In this document: positions 30,733-40,065 of the stretch, one piece after another
How the letters are laid out: each line of letters starts with the position of its first letter
Numbering within the stretch: the first letter of the stretch is position 1
From: Rhizobium mesosinicum
GTDB taxonomy: Bacteria > Pseudomonadota > Alphaproteobacteria > Rhizobiales > Rhizobiaceae
NCBI RefSeq assembly: GCF_019511345.1
Contig: NZ_JAEUAK010000006.1
Coordinates: 62,001 to 126,000, forward strand
Direction of reading: 5' to 3'
Length of the DNA: 64,000 bases
The notes under the pieces: model-generated
What the model was told of the DNA's origin: nothing
The model's database searches: none
Seen by the model: the letters and a program-made list of their open reading frames with translations, nothing else
Made by a program: the position numbers and the translations under genes

Positions 30733-31635
30733 TTACGTTTCAGAACCCGAACGAGCTTCGGAGACGATCCAGTCTCGGAAGGCGGAAAGCGGCGCGTAAT
30801 CGGCGCGTTCCGGGGGGAAAGCGAGATAATAGCGCTCGCGGCTTTCCATCTCGCGGTCGACGGCTGCGACGAGATCGCCGCGGTTCAGCTCTTCCTGGAT
30901 CAGGAAAGTCGGCAGCAGGGCAACACCGAGGCCGGCGATCGCCGCTTGTGCTGCAGTGGCAAACTGGTCGAACAACATGCCGTGCACGCTTTGGAAGGCG
31001 ACGCCGTTATCGGCAAACCAGCGCTCCCAGGCATCAGGCCGCGTCGTCAGATGCAAAAGGGGCATCGTCAGCAGGTCTTCCGCGCGGGAGATCGCATTGC
31101 GCTTAAGGAAATCCGGGCTGCAGGCGGGCAGCGTGCGTTCCGACATCAGAAGGGCGAGTTCCGCGCCCGGCCAGTGGGGATGACCGAAGTGGATGGCGGC
31201 ATCGATGGAATCGAGCCGGAAATCGAAGGAGGAGAGCCGGGTCACGAGGTTGATCGTGACGCCCGGATTGGCGGCAAGGAAGCGGCCGAGGCGCGGCGCC
31301 AGCCAACGGGTGCCGAAGGTCGGCAGAATGGCGAGGTTCAAAGTACCGCCATGCGGATTAGCACGCAGGTTCAGCGAGGCGCTGGAGATACGGCGGAGTG
31401 CTTCGCGGATCTCCCGCGCGTAAGCGTCTCCGGCAAGAGTAAGTCGCACGGACTGGCGCTCGCGCAGGAAAAGCTCGACGCCGAGTTGCTCCTCCAGCGC
31501 CTTAATCTGGCGGCTGACGGCGCTCTGCGTCAGATCTAGTTCGCGTGCTGCTGCCGTCACGCTGCCGGTGCGCGCCACTGCCTCGAAGGCGGCGAGATGC
31601 GAAATCGACGGCAAAAAACGTCTTGGTAAAAGCAT
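30733..31635 (-). CDS. LysR-family transcriptional regulator of the adjacent catabolic genes
   Basis: This regulator of about 300 residues has an N-terminal winged helix (LAAFEAVARTGSVTAAAREL, LTQSAVSRQIKALEE, about 14-55) and a periplasmic-binding-like effector domain starting about residue 90 (GTLNLAILPTFGTRWLAPRL, as in the GcvA/AmpR subgroup). It is divergent from hglS with about 107 bp between starts, the classic LysR layout, and it probably activates hglS-amaA-amaB in response to a lysine-pathway intermediate (inference). ATG 31635 has GGA at better spacing than ATG 31641. Confidence 0.88.
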   Translation of the reverse strand: MLLPRRFLPSISHLAAFEAVARTGSVTAAARELDLTQSAVSRQIKALEEQLGVELFLRERQSVRLTLAGDAYAREIREALRRISSASLNLRANPHGGTLNLAILPTFGTRWLAPRLGRFLAANPGVTINLVTRLSSFDFRLDSIDAAIHFGHPHWPGAELALLMSERTLPACSPDFLKRNAISRAEDLLTMPLLHLTTRPDAWERWFADNGVAFQSVHGMLFDQFATAAQAAIAGLGVALLPTFLIQEELNRGDLVAAVDREMESRERYYLAFPPERADYAPLSAFRDWIVSEARSGSET

Positions 31636-31742
31636 GGTCATTCCATTTCAGAATGAACTATTTCCGAAACGTCGATATTCACGGGTTCAGTGGGCTTGTA
31701 AAGAACTTCATCCTGCAAAATCGGAATGAACGGAGTTTCCTC

Positions 31743-33149
31743 ATGCCCGGTGCTTTCGTCTCCACGGATCGCATCCGTTCGCTTTTCACCGACGCCATGT
31801 CGCAGATGTACCGGACGGAGGTGCCGCAATACGGGGCGCTGATCGAACTTGTGGGGGAGGTTAACGCCGAAGTCCTAGCGAAAGACCGTGGTCTGAGCGA
31901 GCGGCTTCGGCGTGCAGGCGAGCTCGAGCGCATCGATGTGGAGCGCCATGGTGCGATCCGTCTCGGAACGGAGGAAGAGCTTTTCACGATCCGCCGGCTC
32001 TTTGCCGTCATGGGAATGCAGCCGGTCGGTTATTATGATCTCTCGGTCGCCGGTGTTCCCGTGCATTCCACCTGCTTCCGGCCGATTGGTGAGGCAGCGC
32101 TGAACGTGAACCCGTTCCGTGTCTTCACCTCGCTCCTGCGGCTGGAATTGATCGAGGAAGAGGAATTGCGCGCCGAAGCCGCCGATATTCTCGCCAAGCG
32201 GCAGATCTACACCCCCCGCGCCATCAAACTCATCGAGCAGCATGAGAAGGCTGGTGGACTGACGGAAGCAGAAGCCGCAGAATTTGTTGCCGAGGCCCTG
32301 GAAACCTTCCGCTGGCACGGTGAGGCGACAGTCAGCGCCGAGACCTACAAACGTCTGCACGATGCGCATCGCCTCATTGCCGATGTCGTCAGTTTCAAGG
32401 GGCCGCATATCAACCACCTGACGCCGCGCACCCTTGATATTGATGAAGTGCAGCGGCGCATGCCGGAGCGCGGCATCACGCCCAAGGCCGTCATCGAAGG
32501 CCCGCCGCGACGCAATTGCGATATCCTGCTGCGGCAGACGAGCTTCAAGGCTCTGGAAGAGCCGATTGCTTTTACCGGCGAGGCCGGGACGAGATCAGGC
32601 ACGCACACGGCGCGCTTCGGCGAGATCGAACAGCGCGGCGTGGCGCTGACGGCGAAGGGCCGGGCACTCTATGATCGGCTGCTTGCCTCGGTGCGGGGCG
32701 AAGTGCAGGTCGGCGCATCCGGCGCCAAGGCCGGCGACTATGATGCCGAACTTGCCGAGCGTTTTAAAGCGCTGCCGGACAGCTGGGAAGAGTTGCGGCG
32801 CGAGGGGCTTGCCTTCTTCCACTATTCGGCGACGCCCGAAGGTATTGCGGCCAGGGGAGAGCTGCCCTCCGATCCGGACGCGCTGATCGCCAAGGGCTAT
32901 CTGCGGTTCGATCCCATTATCTACGAGGATTTCCTGCCCGTCAGCGCGGCCGGTATCTTTCAATCGAACCTCGGTACGGATCAGCAGCAGAATTATGCGA
33001 CACGCTCGAACCGGGATGTCTTCGAGGAGGCGCTCGGCGCTGATGTACAGGACGAACTCGCGCTTTACGACGAGCGGCAGGCTGCCTCGCTCGACATGGC
33101 CATGGAAAAGCTCGGCCTTTCCAGCCTGAAGCTGAAGACGGTGGCCTGA
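31743..33149 (+). CDS. hglS: 2-oxoadipate dioxygenase/decarboxylase (HglS, DUF1338)
   Basis: HglS is an Fe(II) enzyme that converts 2-oxoadipate to D-2-hydroxyglutarate in lysine degradation. The 468 residues match DUF1338/YdcJ proteins. Metal and substrate residues visible are His108 and Arg113 in VPVHSTCFRP, a second His in FKGPHINHLTPR (about 218-229), and Glu in FGEIEQRG (about 290). CGGAGTTTCCTC precedes ATG 31743, which fixes the start inside a longer open frame. It is divergent from LysR and followed by two oxidoreductase genes that supply 2-aminoadipate, giving a coherent pathway. Confidence 0.9.
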   Translation: MPGAFVSTDRIRSLFTDAMSQMYRTEVPQYGALIELVGEVNAEVLAKDRGLSERLRRAGELERIDVERHGAIRLGTEEELFTIRRLFAVMGMQPVGYYDLSVAGVPVHSTCFRPIGEAALNVNPFRVFTSLLRLELIEEEELRAEAADILAKRQIYTPRAIKLIEQHEKAGGLTEAEAAEFVAEALETFRWHGEATVSAETYKRLHDAHRLIADVVSFKGPHINHLTPRTLDIDEVQRRMPERGITPKAVIEGPPRRNCDILLRQTSFKALEEPIAFTGEAGTRSGTHTARFGEIEQRGVALTAKGRALYDRLLASVRGEVQVGASGAKAGDYDAELAERFKALPDSWEELRREGLAFFHYSATPEGIAARGELPSDPDALIAKGYLRFDPIIYEDFLPVSAAGIFQSNLGTDQQQNYATRSNRDVFEEALGADVQDELALYDERQAASLDMAMEKLGLSSLKLKTVA

Positions 33150-33218
33150 CAATCCGCCGCTTCCGCAGAGGCGGGAGCGGCGCTAGAGTACCGATTTCGA
33201 TCCAGACTGGACTGTCCG

Positions 33219-34502
33219 ATGCTCAATGATCCGCGCTCCCACGGCCTATGGGAAAAGACTGCTCCCCAGCCGCCCGCCACGTCTGCGCTGGAAGGCGCAA
33301 CCGAGGCCGATGTCGTCATCGTCGGCGGCGGCTATACGGGCCTTTCCTCCGGCCTGCATCTGGCCGAGGCTGGGTCGCGGGTCGTACTCCTGGAGGCGAA
33401 GGAGATCGGTTTCGGCGGCGCAGGTCGCAATGTCGGCCTCATCAATGCCGGCATGTGGGTCATGCCTGATGACCTGCCCGGTGTGCTCGGCCCTGTTTAT
33501 GGCGAGCGGCTGCTCGATCTGCTCGGCAATGCGCCGCAGCTGGTGATGGCGCTGATCGAAAAGCATGGTATCGCCTGCGAGCTCGAAAAGCAGGGCACGC
33601 TGCATTGCGCTGTCGGTCCCGATGGGCTGAAGGAAGTCGAGGAACGCTACAAACAATGGTCGGCGCGCGGTGCACCCGTCGCGTTGCTTAATGCGGATCA
33701 GACGGCAAAACGCATCGGTACGAATGCCTATGCCGGATCGCTGCTCGACATGCGGGCCGGCACGCTGCAGCCGCTTGCCTATGCGCGCGGGCTTGCCGAT
33801 GCCGCGCAGAAGGCGGGTGTCGTGTTGCATACAGCAAGCCCTGTTATCGCAACCGACCGGCAGGGCAGCCGCTGGGTGGTCAAGACGGCACGCGGACAGG
33901 TGAGCGCCGATTGGATCATCGTGGCAACCGACGCCTACAGTACCGGCCCCTGGGAGCAGGTGCGCAGCGAACAGGTGTTTCTGCCCTATTTCAATTTCGC
34001 CACCGTACCGCTCGGCCACAACCTACGCCGGTCGATCCTGCCCAATCGCGAGGGTGTGTGGGATACAAAGGAAATCCTCTCCTCCTTCCGGATGGATCAG
34101 GCCGGCCGCCTGGTCTTCGGGAGTGTCGGGGCGCTGCGCAACACCGGCCTTTCCGTGCACAAAGGGTGGGCCAAGCGCTCGCTGAAGCGGCTCTTCCCCG
34201 AGATCGGCGATATCGAATTCGAATGTGAATGGTACGGACAGATCGGCATGACCGACAATGCGCTGCCACGCTTCCACAAATTCGCTCCCAATGTCATCGG
34301 TTTTTCAGGCTATAATGGCCGCGGGATCGCGCCGGGGACAGTGTTCGGCCGCACTTTGGCGGAGCATATTCTTGGCCGGATGGCTGAAGCGGATCTGCCT
34401 TTGCCGCTGACAGATCCTCGCGAGCCGAGCTTCCGCGCCCTTAAGGAATTATGGTACGAAGCCGGCGCTCAGGTCGCCCATTTCGCCGATGCCCGTTTCT
34501 GA
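33219..34502 (+). CDS. amaA: FAD-dependent amine oxidoreductase, probable L-pipecolate oxidase
   Basis: This 427-residue protein is of the D-amino-acid-oxidase/glycine-oxidase fold. The N-terminal dinucleotide-binding loop is VVIVGGGYTGLSSGLHLAEA (about 30-49), followed by GGAGRNVGLINAGMW, characteristic of the ordL/puuB-like group. The C-terminus has FSGYNGRGIAPGTVFGR for FAD closure. AmaA-type enzymes oxidise L-pipecolate to piperideine-6-carboxylate. The assignment rests on its position between hglS and an ALDH7-like gene, and its stop lies 25 bp before the likely ALDH start. A related oxidase for another cyclic or secondary amine is possible. Confidence 0.75.
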   Translation: MLNDPRSHGLWEKTAPQPPATSALEGATEADVVIVGGGYTGLSSGLHLAEAGSRVVLLEAKEIGFGGAGRNVGLINAGMWVMPDDLPGVLGPVYGERLLDLLGNAPQLVMALIEKHGIACELEKQGTLHCAVGPDGLKEVEERYKQWSARGAPVALLNADQTAKRIGTNAYAGSLLDMRAGTLQPLAYARGLADAAQKAGVVLHTASPVIATDRQGSRWVVKTARGQVSADWIIVATDAYSTGPWEQVRSEQVFLPYFNFATVPLGHNLRRSILPNREGVWDTKEILSSFRMDQAGRLVFGSVGALRNTGLSVHKGWAKRSLKRLFPEIGDIEFECEWYGQIGMTDNALPRFHKFAPNVIGFSGYNGRGIAPGTVFGRTLAEHILGRMAEADLPLPLTDPREPSFRALKELWYEAGAQVAHFADARF

Positions 34503-34527
34503 GAACAACAAGACTGGAACCAAGACA

Positions 34528-36066
34528 ATGACCATCGCCGTCCTCGATCTCGCCACCGAAACCGCGAAGCTGCTCGCCGATCTCAGCGTCGATGCCAACA
34601 GATACACCGGCGGTACGCTTTCGGTGACATCACCGATCACGGGCAAGGAAATCGGAAAGCTGAAGGAGCATTCTGTTACCGACGCCAAGGCGGCGATCGA
34701 TGCGGCGCACGCGGCTTTCCTCGAATGGCGTGGCGTTCCGGCACCCAAGCGTGGCGAGCTGATCCGCCTGCTCGGCGAAGAGTTGCGCGCCTCCAAGGTA
34801 GCGCTTGGCCGCCTCGTCTCGATCGAAGTCGGCAAGATCACCTCCGAAGGCCTCGGTGAGGTGCAGGAAATGATCGATATCTGCGATTTCGCCGTTGGCC
34901 TTTCCCGCCAGCTCTACGGCCTGACGATCGCCACCGAACGTTCCGAGCACCGGATGATGGAAAGCTGGCATCCGCTCGGCGCTATCGGCATTATCTCGGC
35001 GTTCAATTTCCCTGTGGCCGTCTGGTCGTGGAATGCGGCACTCGCCATCGTCTGCGGAAATTCCACCGTCTGGAAGCCTTCCGAAAAGACGCCGCTGACG
35101 GCGCTTGCCGTGCAGGCGCTGTTCGAGAAGGCACTGAAGCGTTTTGTTGCTGAAGGTGGCAAGGCGCCGGCAAATCTCTCGACGCTGCTGATCGGCGGCC
35201 GCGAGGTAGGTGAAGTGCTGGTCGACCATCCGAAGATTCCGCTCGTTTCGGCCACTGGCTCAACGGCCATGGGTCGTGCCGTCGGTCCGCGCTTGTCTCA
35301 GCGTTTTGCCCGCGCGATCCTGGAACTCGGCGGCAACAATGCCGCAATCGTCTGCCCAACGGCCGATCTCGATCTGACGCTGCGGGGCGTTGCTTTCGCG
35401 GCGATGGGCACGGCCGGCCAGCGCTGCACGACGCTGCGCCGTCTCTTCGTGCATGAGAGCGTCTACGACCAGCTCGTTCCGCGGCTGAAGAAGGCTTATG
35501 GCTCGGTGACGATCGGCAATCCGCTGGACACGGGTACTCTGGTCGGCCCGCTGATCGACGGGCAGGCCTTTGGCAAGATGCAGACGGCGCTTGACCAGGC
35601 AAAGGCCGCTGGCGGCGCTGTCGTCGGTGGTGAGCGCGTCGAGAACGGTTCGGCAGAAGCCTTCTATGTTCGCCCAGCACTCGTCGAAATGCCCGAGCAG
35701 ACCGGCCCGGTCGAGCAGGAAACCTTCGCTCCGATCCTCTACGTGATCAAGTACAGCGATTTCGACGCCGTGCTGGAGCTGCACAACGCCGTTCCGCAGG
35801 GCCTGTCGTCCTCGATCTTCACCAACAATATGCGCGAAGCGGAGACCTTCCTGTCCTCGCGGGGTTCGGATTGCGGCATTGCCAATGTCAATATTGGTCC
35901 ATCCGGTGCTGAGATCGGCGGAGCTTTTGGCGGCGAGAAGGAGACCGGCGGCGGCCGTGAATCCGGTTCGGATGCCTGGAAGGCTTACATGCGACGCTCC
36001 ACCAACACCGTCAATTACGGCAAGACCCTGCCGTTGGCGCAAGGCGTCAAGTTCGACGTGGAATAA
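34528..36066 (+). CDS. amaB: Aldehyde dehydrogenase, probable L-2-aminoadipate-6-semialdehyde dehydrogenase (ALDH7 type)
   Basis: This NAD-dependent enzyme of 512 residues has an N-terminal cofactor domain (GAIGIISAFNFPVAVWSWNA, WKPSEKTPL), ELGGNNAAIV with the general base Glu (about 265), and TAGQRCTTLRRLFVHE with the catalytic Cys (about 300). The GQRCTTLRR form is the antiquitin/ALDH7 signature, which acts on aminoadipate semialdehyde from lysine or pipecolate. ATG 34528 is preferred; an in-frame ATG at 34489 overlaps the previous gene. A strong terminator follows, closing the operon. Confidence 0.88.
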   Translation: MTIAVLDLATETAKLLADLSVDANRYTGGTLSVTSPITGKEIGKLKEHSVTDAKAAIDAAHAAFLEWRGVPAPKRGELIRLLGEELRASKVALGRLVSIEVGKITSEGLGEVQEMIDICDFAVGLSRQLYGLTIATERSEHRMMESWHPLGAIGIISAFNFPVAVWSWNAALAIVCGNSTVWKPSEKTPLTALAVQALFEKALKRFVAEGGKAPANLSTLLIGGREVGEVLVDHPKIPLVSATGSTAMGRAVGPRLSQRFARAILELGGNNAAIVCPTADLDLTLRGVAFAAMGTAGQRCTTLRRLFVHESVYDQLVPRLKKAYGSVTIGNPLDTGTLVGPLIDGQAFGKMQTALDQAKAAGGAVVGGERVENGSAEAFYVRPALVEMPEQTGPVEQETFAPILYVIKYSDFDAVLELHNAVPQGLSSSIFTNNMREAETFLSSRGSDCGIANVNIGPSGAEIGGAFGGEKETGGGRESGSDAWKAYMRRSTNTVNYGKTLPLAQGVKFDVE

Positions 36067-36088
36067 GGCTAACGCATTGAATCCAAAA

Positions 36089-36118
36089 AGCGGCGCCTCA
36101 GTGGCGTCGCTTTTTTTT
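36089..36118 (+). terminator. Rho-independent terminator after the lysine-catabolic operon
   Basis: AGCGGCGCC pairs with GGCGTCGCT around TCAGT, one G-T wobble, followed by eight T. It isolates the operon from the iron transporter. Confidence 0.9.
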
Positions 36119-36272
36119 GAGGACATTCGGATTTATTTCCCGCGAAGATGAAAGATTGAGTCAAGATAATGTGATGTTATTTTTGACCCCGAAACTTGAA
36201 GTCATCAGTCAACAAAAATATACGCCTGCCATCATCCTTGGGAACTCGGGTGACATTGCCACGGAGGCCATC

Positions 36273-37298
36273 ATGAAAATTGTTTTTAACCGTCTCTCCG
36301 GCGCGTTCGCGCTTGCCGCTTCACTTCTCGCCGCCACTGCGCTCGCAGGCAGCGTCAATGCGCAGGAGTCCGAAGGTATCGTCGTCTATAATGCCCAGCA
36401 CGAAAGCCTCGGCCGCGAATGGATCGACGCCTTCACCAAGGAGACCGGCATCAAGGTCACTATGCGCCAGGGCAGCGACATGCAGTTCGCCAATCAGATC
36501 ATCCAGGAAGGCGATGCTTCACCGGCCGACGTATTCCTGACCGAAAACTCGCCGGCGATGACGCTGGTCGACGGTGCCGGCTTGTTTGCGCCGATCGAGA
36601 AGGACACGCTGGATCAGGTTCCCGAGCAGTATCGCCCGGCTGACGGCATGTGGATCGGCATCGCCGCCCGCAGCACCGTTTTTGTCTATGACAAGACGAA
36701 GCTGACGGAAGACAAGCTGCCGAAGTCGATGGCCGAACTTCAGGATCCGGCCTGGAAGGGCCGCTGGGGTGCCGCACCCGCTGGTGCTGATTTCCAGGCA
36801 ATCGTCGCGGCCTTCCTGCAGTTGAAGGGCGAAGATGCCACCAAGGCATGGCTGAAAGGCCTCAAGGACAACGCCACGCCCTACAAGGGCAACAGCGTTG
36901 CGATGAAGGCCGTGAACGCTGGTGAAGTCGAGGGCGCGATCATCTATCACTATTATTGGTTCGGCGATCAGGCGAAGACCGGCGAAAACAGCAAGAATGT
37001 CGGCCTGCACTATTTCAAGAATCAGGATCCGGGTGCTTTCGTTTCCGTTTCGGGCGGCGGTGTCCTGAAGTCCACGCAGCACATGAAGGAAGCTCAGGCT
37101 TTCCTGAAGTATCTCACCAGCAAGGCCGGCCAGGCAGTGCTCAAGGATGGAGATTCCTTTGAATATGCTGTCGGTAAGAACGCGGCCTCCAATGACAGGC
37201 TGGTGCCGCTTGCCGATCTCGACGCTCCAAAGGTCGAAGCCTCGACGCTGGACAGCAAGAAGGTCGTGGAGCTGATGACGGCCGCCGGCCTCATCTAA
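36273..37298 (+). CDS. fbpA: Ferric-iron ABC transporter substrate-binding protein
   Basis: This periplasmic protein of 341 residues has a signal peptide (KIVFNRLSGAF, hydrophobic core, cleavage near VNAQE). It begins with EGIVVYNAQHESL, the FbpA/AfuA opening, and has a C-terminal iron-site motif IIYHYYWF, where Tyr227-Tyr228 are the expected paired ferric ligands. ACGGAGG at 36261-36267 fixes ATG 36273 as the start inside a longer frame. It is the first gene of a three-gene importer. No obvious Fur, Irr or RirA box could be named in the 150 bp upstream. Confidence 0.88.
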   Translation: MKIVFNRLSGAFALAASLLAATALAGSVNAQESEGIVVYNAQHESLGREWIDAFTKETGIKVTMRQGSDMQFANQIIQEGDASPADVFLTENSPAMTLVDGAGLFAPIEKDTLDQVPEQYRPADGMWIGIAARSTVFVYDKTKLTEDKLPKSMAELQDPAWKGRWGAAPAGADFQAIVAAFLQLKGEDATKAWLKGLKDNATPYKGNSVAMKAVNAGEVEGAIIYHYYWFGDQAKTGENSKNVGLHYFKNQDPGAFVSVSGGGVLKSTQHMKEAQAFLKYLTSKAGQAVLKDGDSFEYAVGKNAASNDRLVPLADLDAPKVEASTLDSKKVVELMTAAGLI

Positions 37299-37361
37299 CC
37301 TTTCTGCCGCAGGCTTCTTCCGGCCAAAACTATTGCTTTTGGCTCAAGAAAACCTTAGGGC

Positions 37362-39029
37362 ATGACGAAATCCGGCAACCGCTCCTCAACGGCGGTTGCC
37401 TTCCTTTTTCAGCGTGTGAAGGCATCGGCCTTGCTGCAGGACAATAGATTGCTTGCATCCCGCAAGAAGGCGCCGGTGACGCCAGGGGCCGCGCGAATGA
37501 GTTTGCGGCGCGGGCGCATGCCACACGCTTCAGTCGTTCTCCTCGCCTCCATCGTCGCGGTCTTCAGCCTCGTGCCGCTCGGCTTCATTGCCTGGGTGAC
37601 CTATGATGTCGGCTGGGAAACGGTGAAGACGCTGGTCTTCCGCCCGCGTGTCGGCCAGCTTCTCGTCAATACGGTTCTCCTGGAATCGATTACCATTCCG
37701 CTGTCGATCGTGCTTGCCGTCACCCTCGCCTGGTTGACAGAGCGGACGGACATCCCTTTCCCACGGTTCTGGGCATGGCTGGCGATCGCCCCGCTCGCCG
37801 TGCCGGCCTTCGTGCATTCCTATGCCTGGGTAAGCCTGCTTCCGGCCATGCGCGGGTTGCAGAGCGGCGTTTTCGTTTCGGTGCTGGCCTATTACCCTTT
37901 CCTCTACCTGCCGGTTGCAGCCGCCCTTCGCCGGCTCGATCCGGCAATCGAAGATGCTGCGGCCTCGCTTGGCCTCGATCCGTGGCGCGTATTCTTCCGC
38001 ACGATCCTGCCGCAGCTGCGCCTTGCCATCTGCGGCGGCTCGCTGCTGATCGCGCTGCACCTGCTGTCGGAATACGGACTGTTCGTGATGATCCGCTTCG
38101 ACACGTTTGCGACCGCGATCGTCGACCAGTTTCAGTCTTCCTATAATAGTCCGGCTTCCAATATGCTCGGCGGGGTGCTCGTCGCCTGCTGCCTATTCCT
38201 CCTCGGCCTCGAGATCCTGTCGCGCGGCAATGAGCGATATGCGCGCGTCGGCTCGGGTTCGGCGCGCCCGGCCGATCGCCGCCGGCTCGGCTGGTTCGTG
38301 GTGCCTGCCTTGGCACTACCGATTATCCTCGCAGTGCTGACGCTCGGCGTGCCGCTGATTACGCTCGGTCGTTGGCTTTATCTCGGTGGGCTCGGCATCT
38401 GGCGTCTCGAGGTCGTAAGCGCCTTTGTGCAGACGATCGTTCTCGCCATTGCCGGCGGCGTGCTGACGACAATCGCCGCTGCCCCCATGGCATGGCTCTC
38501 GGTGCGCGCGCCGGGCCGCCTTCAGCGCATGCTCGAAGCCTGCCACTATTATGTCGGTTCGCTGCCCGGTGTCGTCGTGGCGCTCGCGCTGGTTTCCATC
38601 ACCGTTCGCCTTATTCCGCCGCTATACCAGACCTTTGCAACGCTGCTCGTTGCCTATGTGCTGCTGTTCCTGCCGCGCGCCATGGTGGGCTTGCGCGCCA
38701 GCATCGCGCAGGCGCCTGTCGAACTGGAGCGCGCAGCAATGGGGCTTGGCCGGACGCCGGGACAGGCAGTGCGCCAGATCACCATGCGCCTTGCAGCGCC
38801 GGGGGCTGCTGCCAGCATGGCACTTGCCGCGCTCGGCATCACCAATGAATTGACGGCGACGCTGATGCTGTCGCCGAACGGCGTCGATACGCTGGCGACG
38901 AAATTCTGGTCGTTGACCAGCGAGATCGATTATGTCTCTGCAGCACCCTATGCCTTCATGATGGTCGTGCTGTCGCTGCCGCTTACCCTCATGCTCTATA
39001 CCCAATCGAAACGGACTGCCGGCCAATGA
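37362..39029 (+). CDS. fbpB: Ferric-iron ABC transporter permease (two fused permease domains)
   Basis: This inner-membrane protein of about 555 residues has two MetI-type permease halves. Each has an EAA-like loop for the ATPase: EDAAASLGLDPWRVFFRTILP in the first half and ELERAAMGLGRTPGQAVRQI in the second. Both are written here only in part. The first 50 residues are basic and non-hydrophobic, so the start may be later, for example ATG 37497. It lies between the iron-binding protein and the ATPase, with a 4-bp overlap with the ATPase start. Confidence 0.87.
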   Translation: MTKSGNRSSTAVAFLFQRVKASALLQDNRLLASRKKAPVTPGAARMSLRRGRMPHASVVLLASIVAVFSLVPLGFIAWVTYDVGWETVKTLVFRPRVGQLLVNTVLLESITIPLSIVLAVTLAWLTERTDIPFPRFWAWLAIAPLAVPAFVHSYAWVSLLPAMRGLQSGVFVSVLAYYPFLYLPVAAALRRLDPAIEDAAASLGLDPWRVFFRTILPQLRLAICGGSLLIALHLLSEYGLFVMIRFDTFATAIVDQFQSSYNSPASNMLGGVLVACCLFLLGLEILSRGNERYARVGSGSARPADRRRLGWFVVPALALPIILAVLTLGVPLITLGRWLYLGGLGIWRLEVVSAFVQTIVLAIAGGVLTTIAAAPMAWLSVRAPGRLQRMLEACHYYVGSLPGVVVALALVSITVRLIPPLYQTFATLLVAYVLLFLPRAMVGLRASIAQAPVELERAAMGLGRTPGQAVRQITMRLAAPGAAASMALAALGITNELTATLMLSPNGVDTLATKFWSLTSEIDYVSAAPYAFMMVVLSLPLTLMLYTQSKRTAGQ

Positions 39030-40063
39030 CGCTGCTTACGATCGACACTATCAGCAAGCGTTACGGCCCGGTTCAGGCCCTGAAGGATATTTCGCTCGAA
39101 GTTCAGGCGGGCAGCCGCACGGCGGTCGTCGGTCCCTCCGGTTCCGGCAAGACGACGCTGCTGCGCATTATTGCCGGCTTCGAACAGCCTGATGTCGGTC
39201 GTGTGATGCTCGATGGTGAGGTGCTTGCCGATGGGCCGGCCTGCGTTCCCGCCCACAAGCGAGGTATCGGCATCGTCTCGCAGGATGGCGCACTTTTTCC
39301 GCATCTAAGTGTCGCGGAAAATATCGGTTTCGGTTTCGAGCGCGGCGCGCCGGATCGCGAAAAGCGAATTCGCGACCTTCTGGAAATGGTGGAGCTGGAA
39401 AACAGTATGCTGGATCGCCGTCCGCACCAGCTCTCGGGTGGCCAGCAGCAGCGTGTGGCGCTTGCCCGCGCGCTCGGTCGCCGTCCGCGCCTGATGTTGC
39501 TGGACGAACCGTTTTCCGCCCTGGATACAGGCCTTCGGGAAAACATGCGCAAGGCTGTTGCCCGCGTTCTGCAGACCGCTGGCATCACCGCCGTTCTTGT
39601 GACCCACGATCAGGGCGAGGCCCTCTCCTTTGCCGATCAGGTTGCGGTATTGCGCGAGGGGAAACTCGTGCAGGCCGGCACACCGCAGACAATTTATCTC
39701 AAGCCGCGCGACCGCGAGACGGCGCTTTTCCTCGGCGATGCCGTCATGCTGCCGGCCATCATCAAGAACGGTTTTGCCGATTGCGCGCTTGGCAGTGTGC
39801 CGGTTGAGGGGCCCCACCAGGGCAAGGCGGAAATCATGTTGCGGCCGGAGCAGATCCGCGTCGTCGTCGACGAGGCCAACGCGAAATATGGCGGACGTGT
39901 CGTCGATGTGGAATTCGGCGGCGCGACTTGCACGGTGGCGGTGTCGCTTGCGGCTGTCGCCCTGCCGCCGATCCTGATCAAGACATCAAGCGTGGCATTG
40001 CCGGCGCGAGGCGATCTCGTTCGCCTCGATATCGCCGGCAAGGCGCATGTGTTTGTGCGGTAA
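39026..40063 (+). CDS. fbpC: Ferric-iron ABC transporter ATP-binding protein
   Basis: This 345-residue cytoplasmic ATPase has Walker A GPSGSGKTT (about 37-45), signature LSGGQQQRVALARAL (about 136-150), Walker B LMLLDEPFSALD, the switch His in VTHDQGEALSFAD, and a C-terminal TOBE-like regulatory domain (about 250-345). Its ATG overlaps the permease stop, so the three genes form one operon. The importer probably takes up Fe(III) delivered to the periplasm. Confidence 0.92.
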   Translation: MTLLTIDTISKRYGPVQALKDISLEVQAGSRTAVVGPSGSGKTTLLRIIAGFEQPDVGRVMLDGEVLADGPACVPAHKRGIGIVSQDGALFPHLSVAENIGFGFERGAPDREKRIRDLLEMVELENSMLDRRPHQLSGGQQQRVALARALGRRPRLMLLDEPFSALDTGLRENMRKAVARVLQTAGITAVLVTHDQGEALSFADQVAVLREGKLVQAGTPQTIYLKPRDRETALFLGDAVMLPAIIKNGFADCALGSVPVEGPHQGKAEIMLRPEQIRVVVDEANAKYGGRVVDVEFGGATCTVAVSLAAVALPPILIKTSSVALPARGDLVRLDIAGKAHVFVR

Positions 40064-40065
40064 GT

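Noticed and set aside
36119..36272. Iron-responsive operator (Fur, Irr or RirA type) upstream of the ferric transporter
   Set aside because: The region is AT-rich with short repeats, but no segment matches a known iron box well enough to name.
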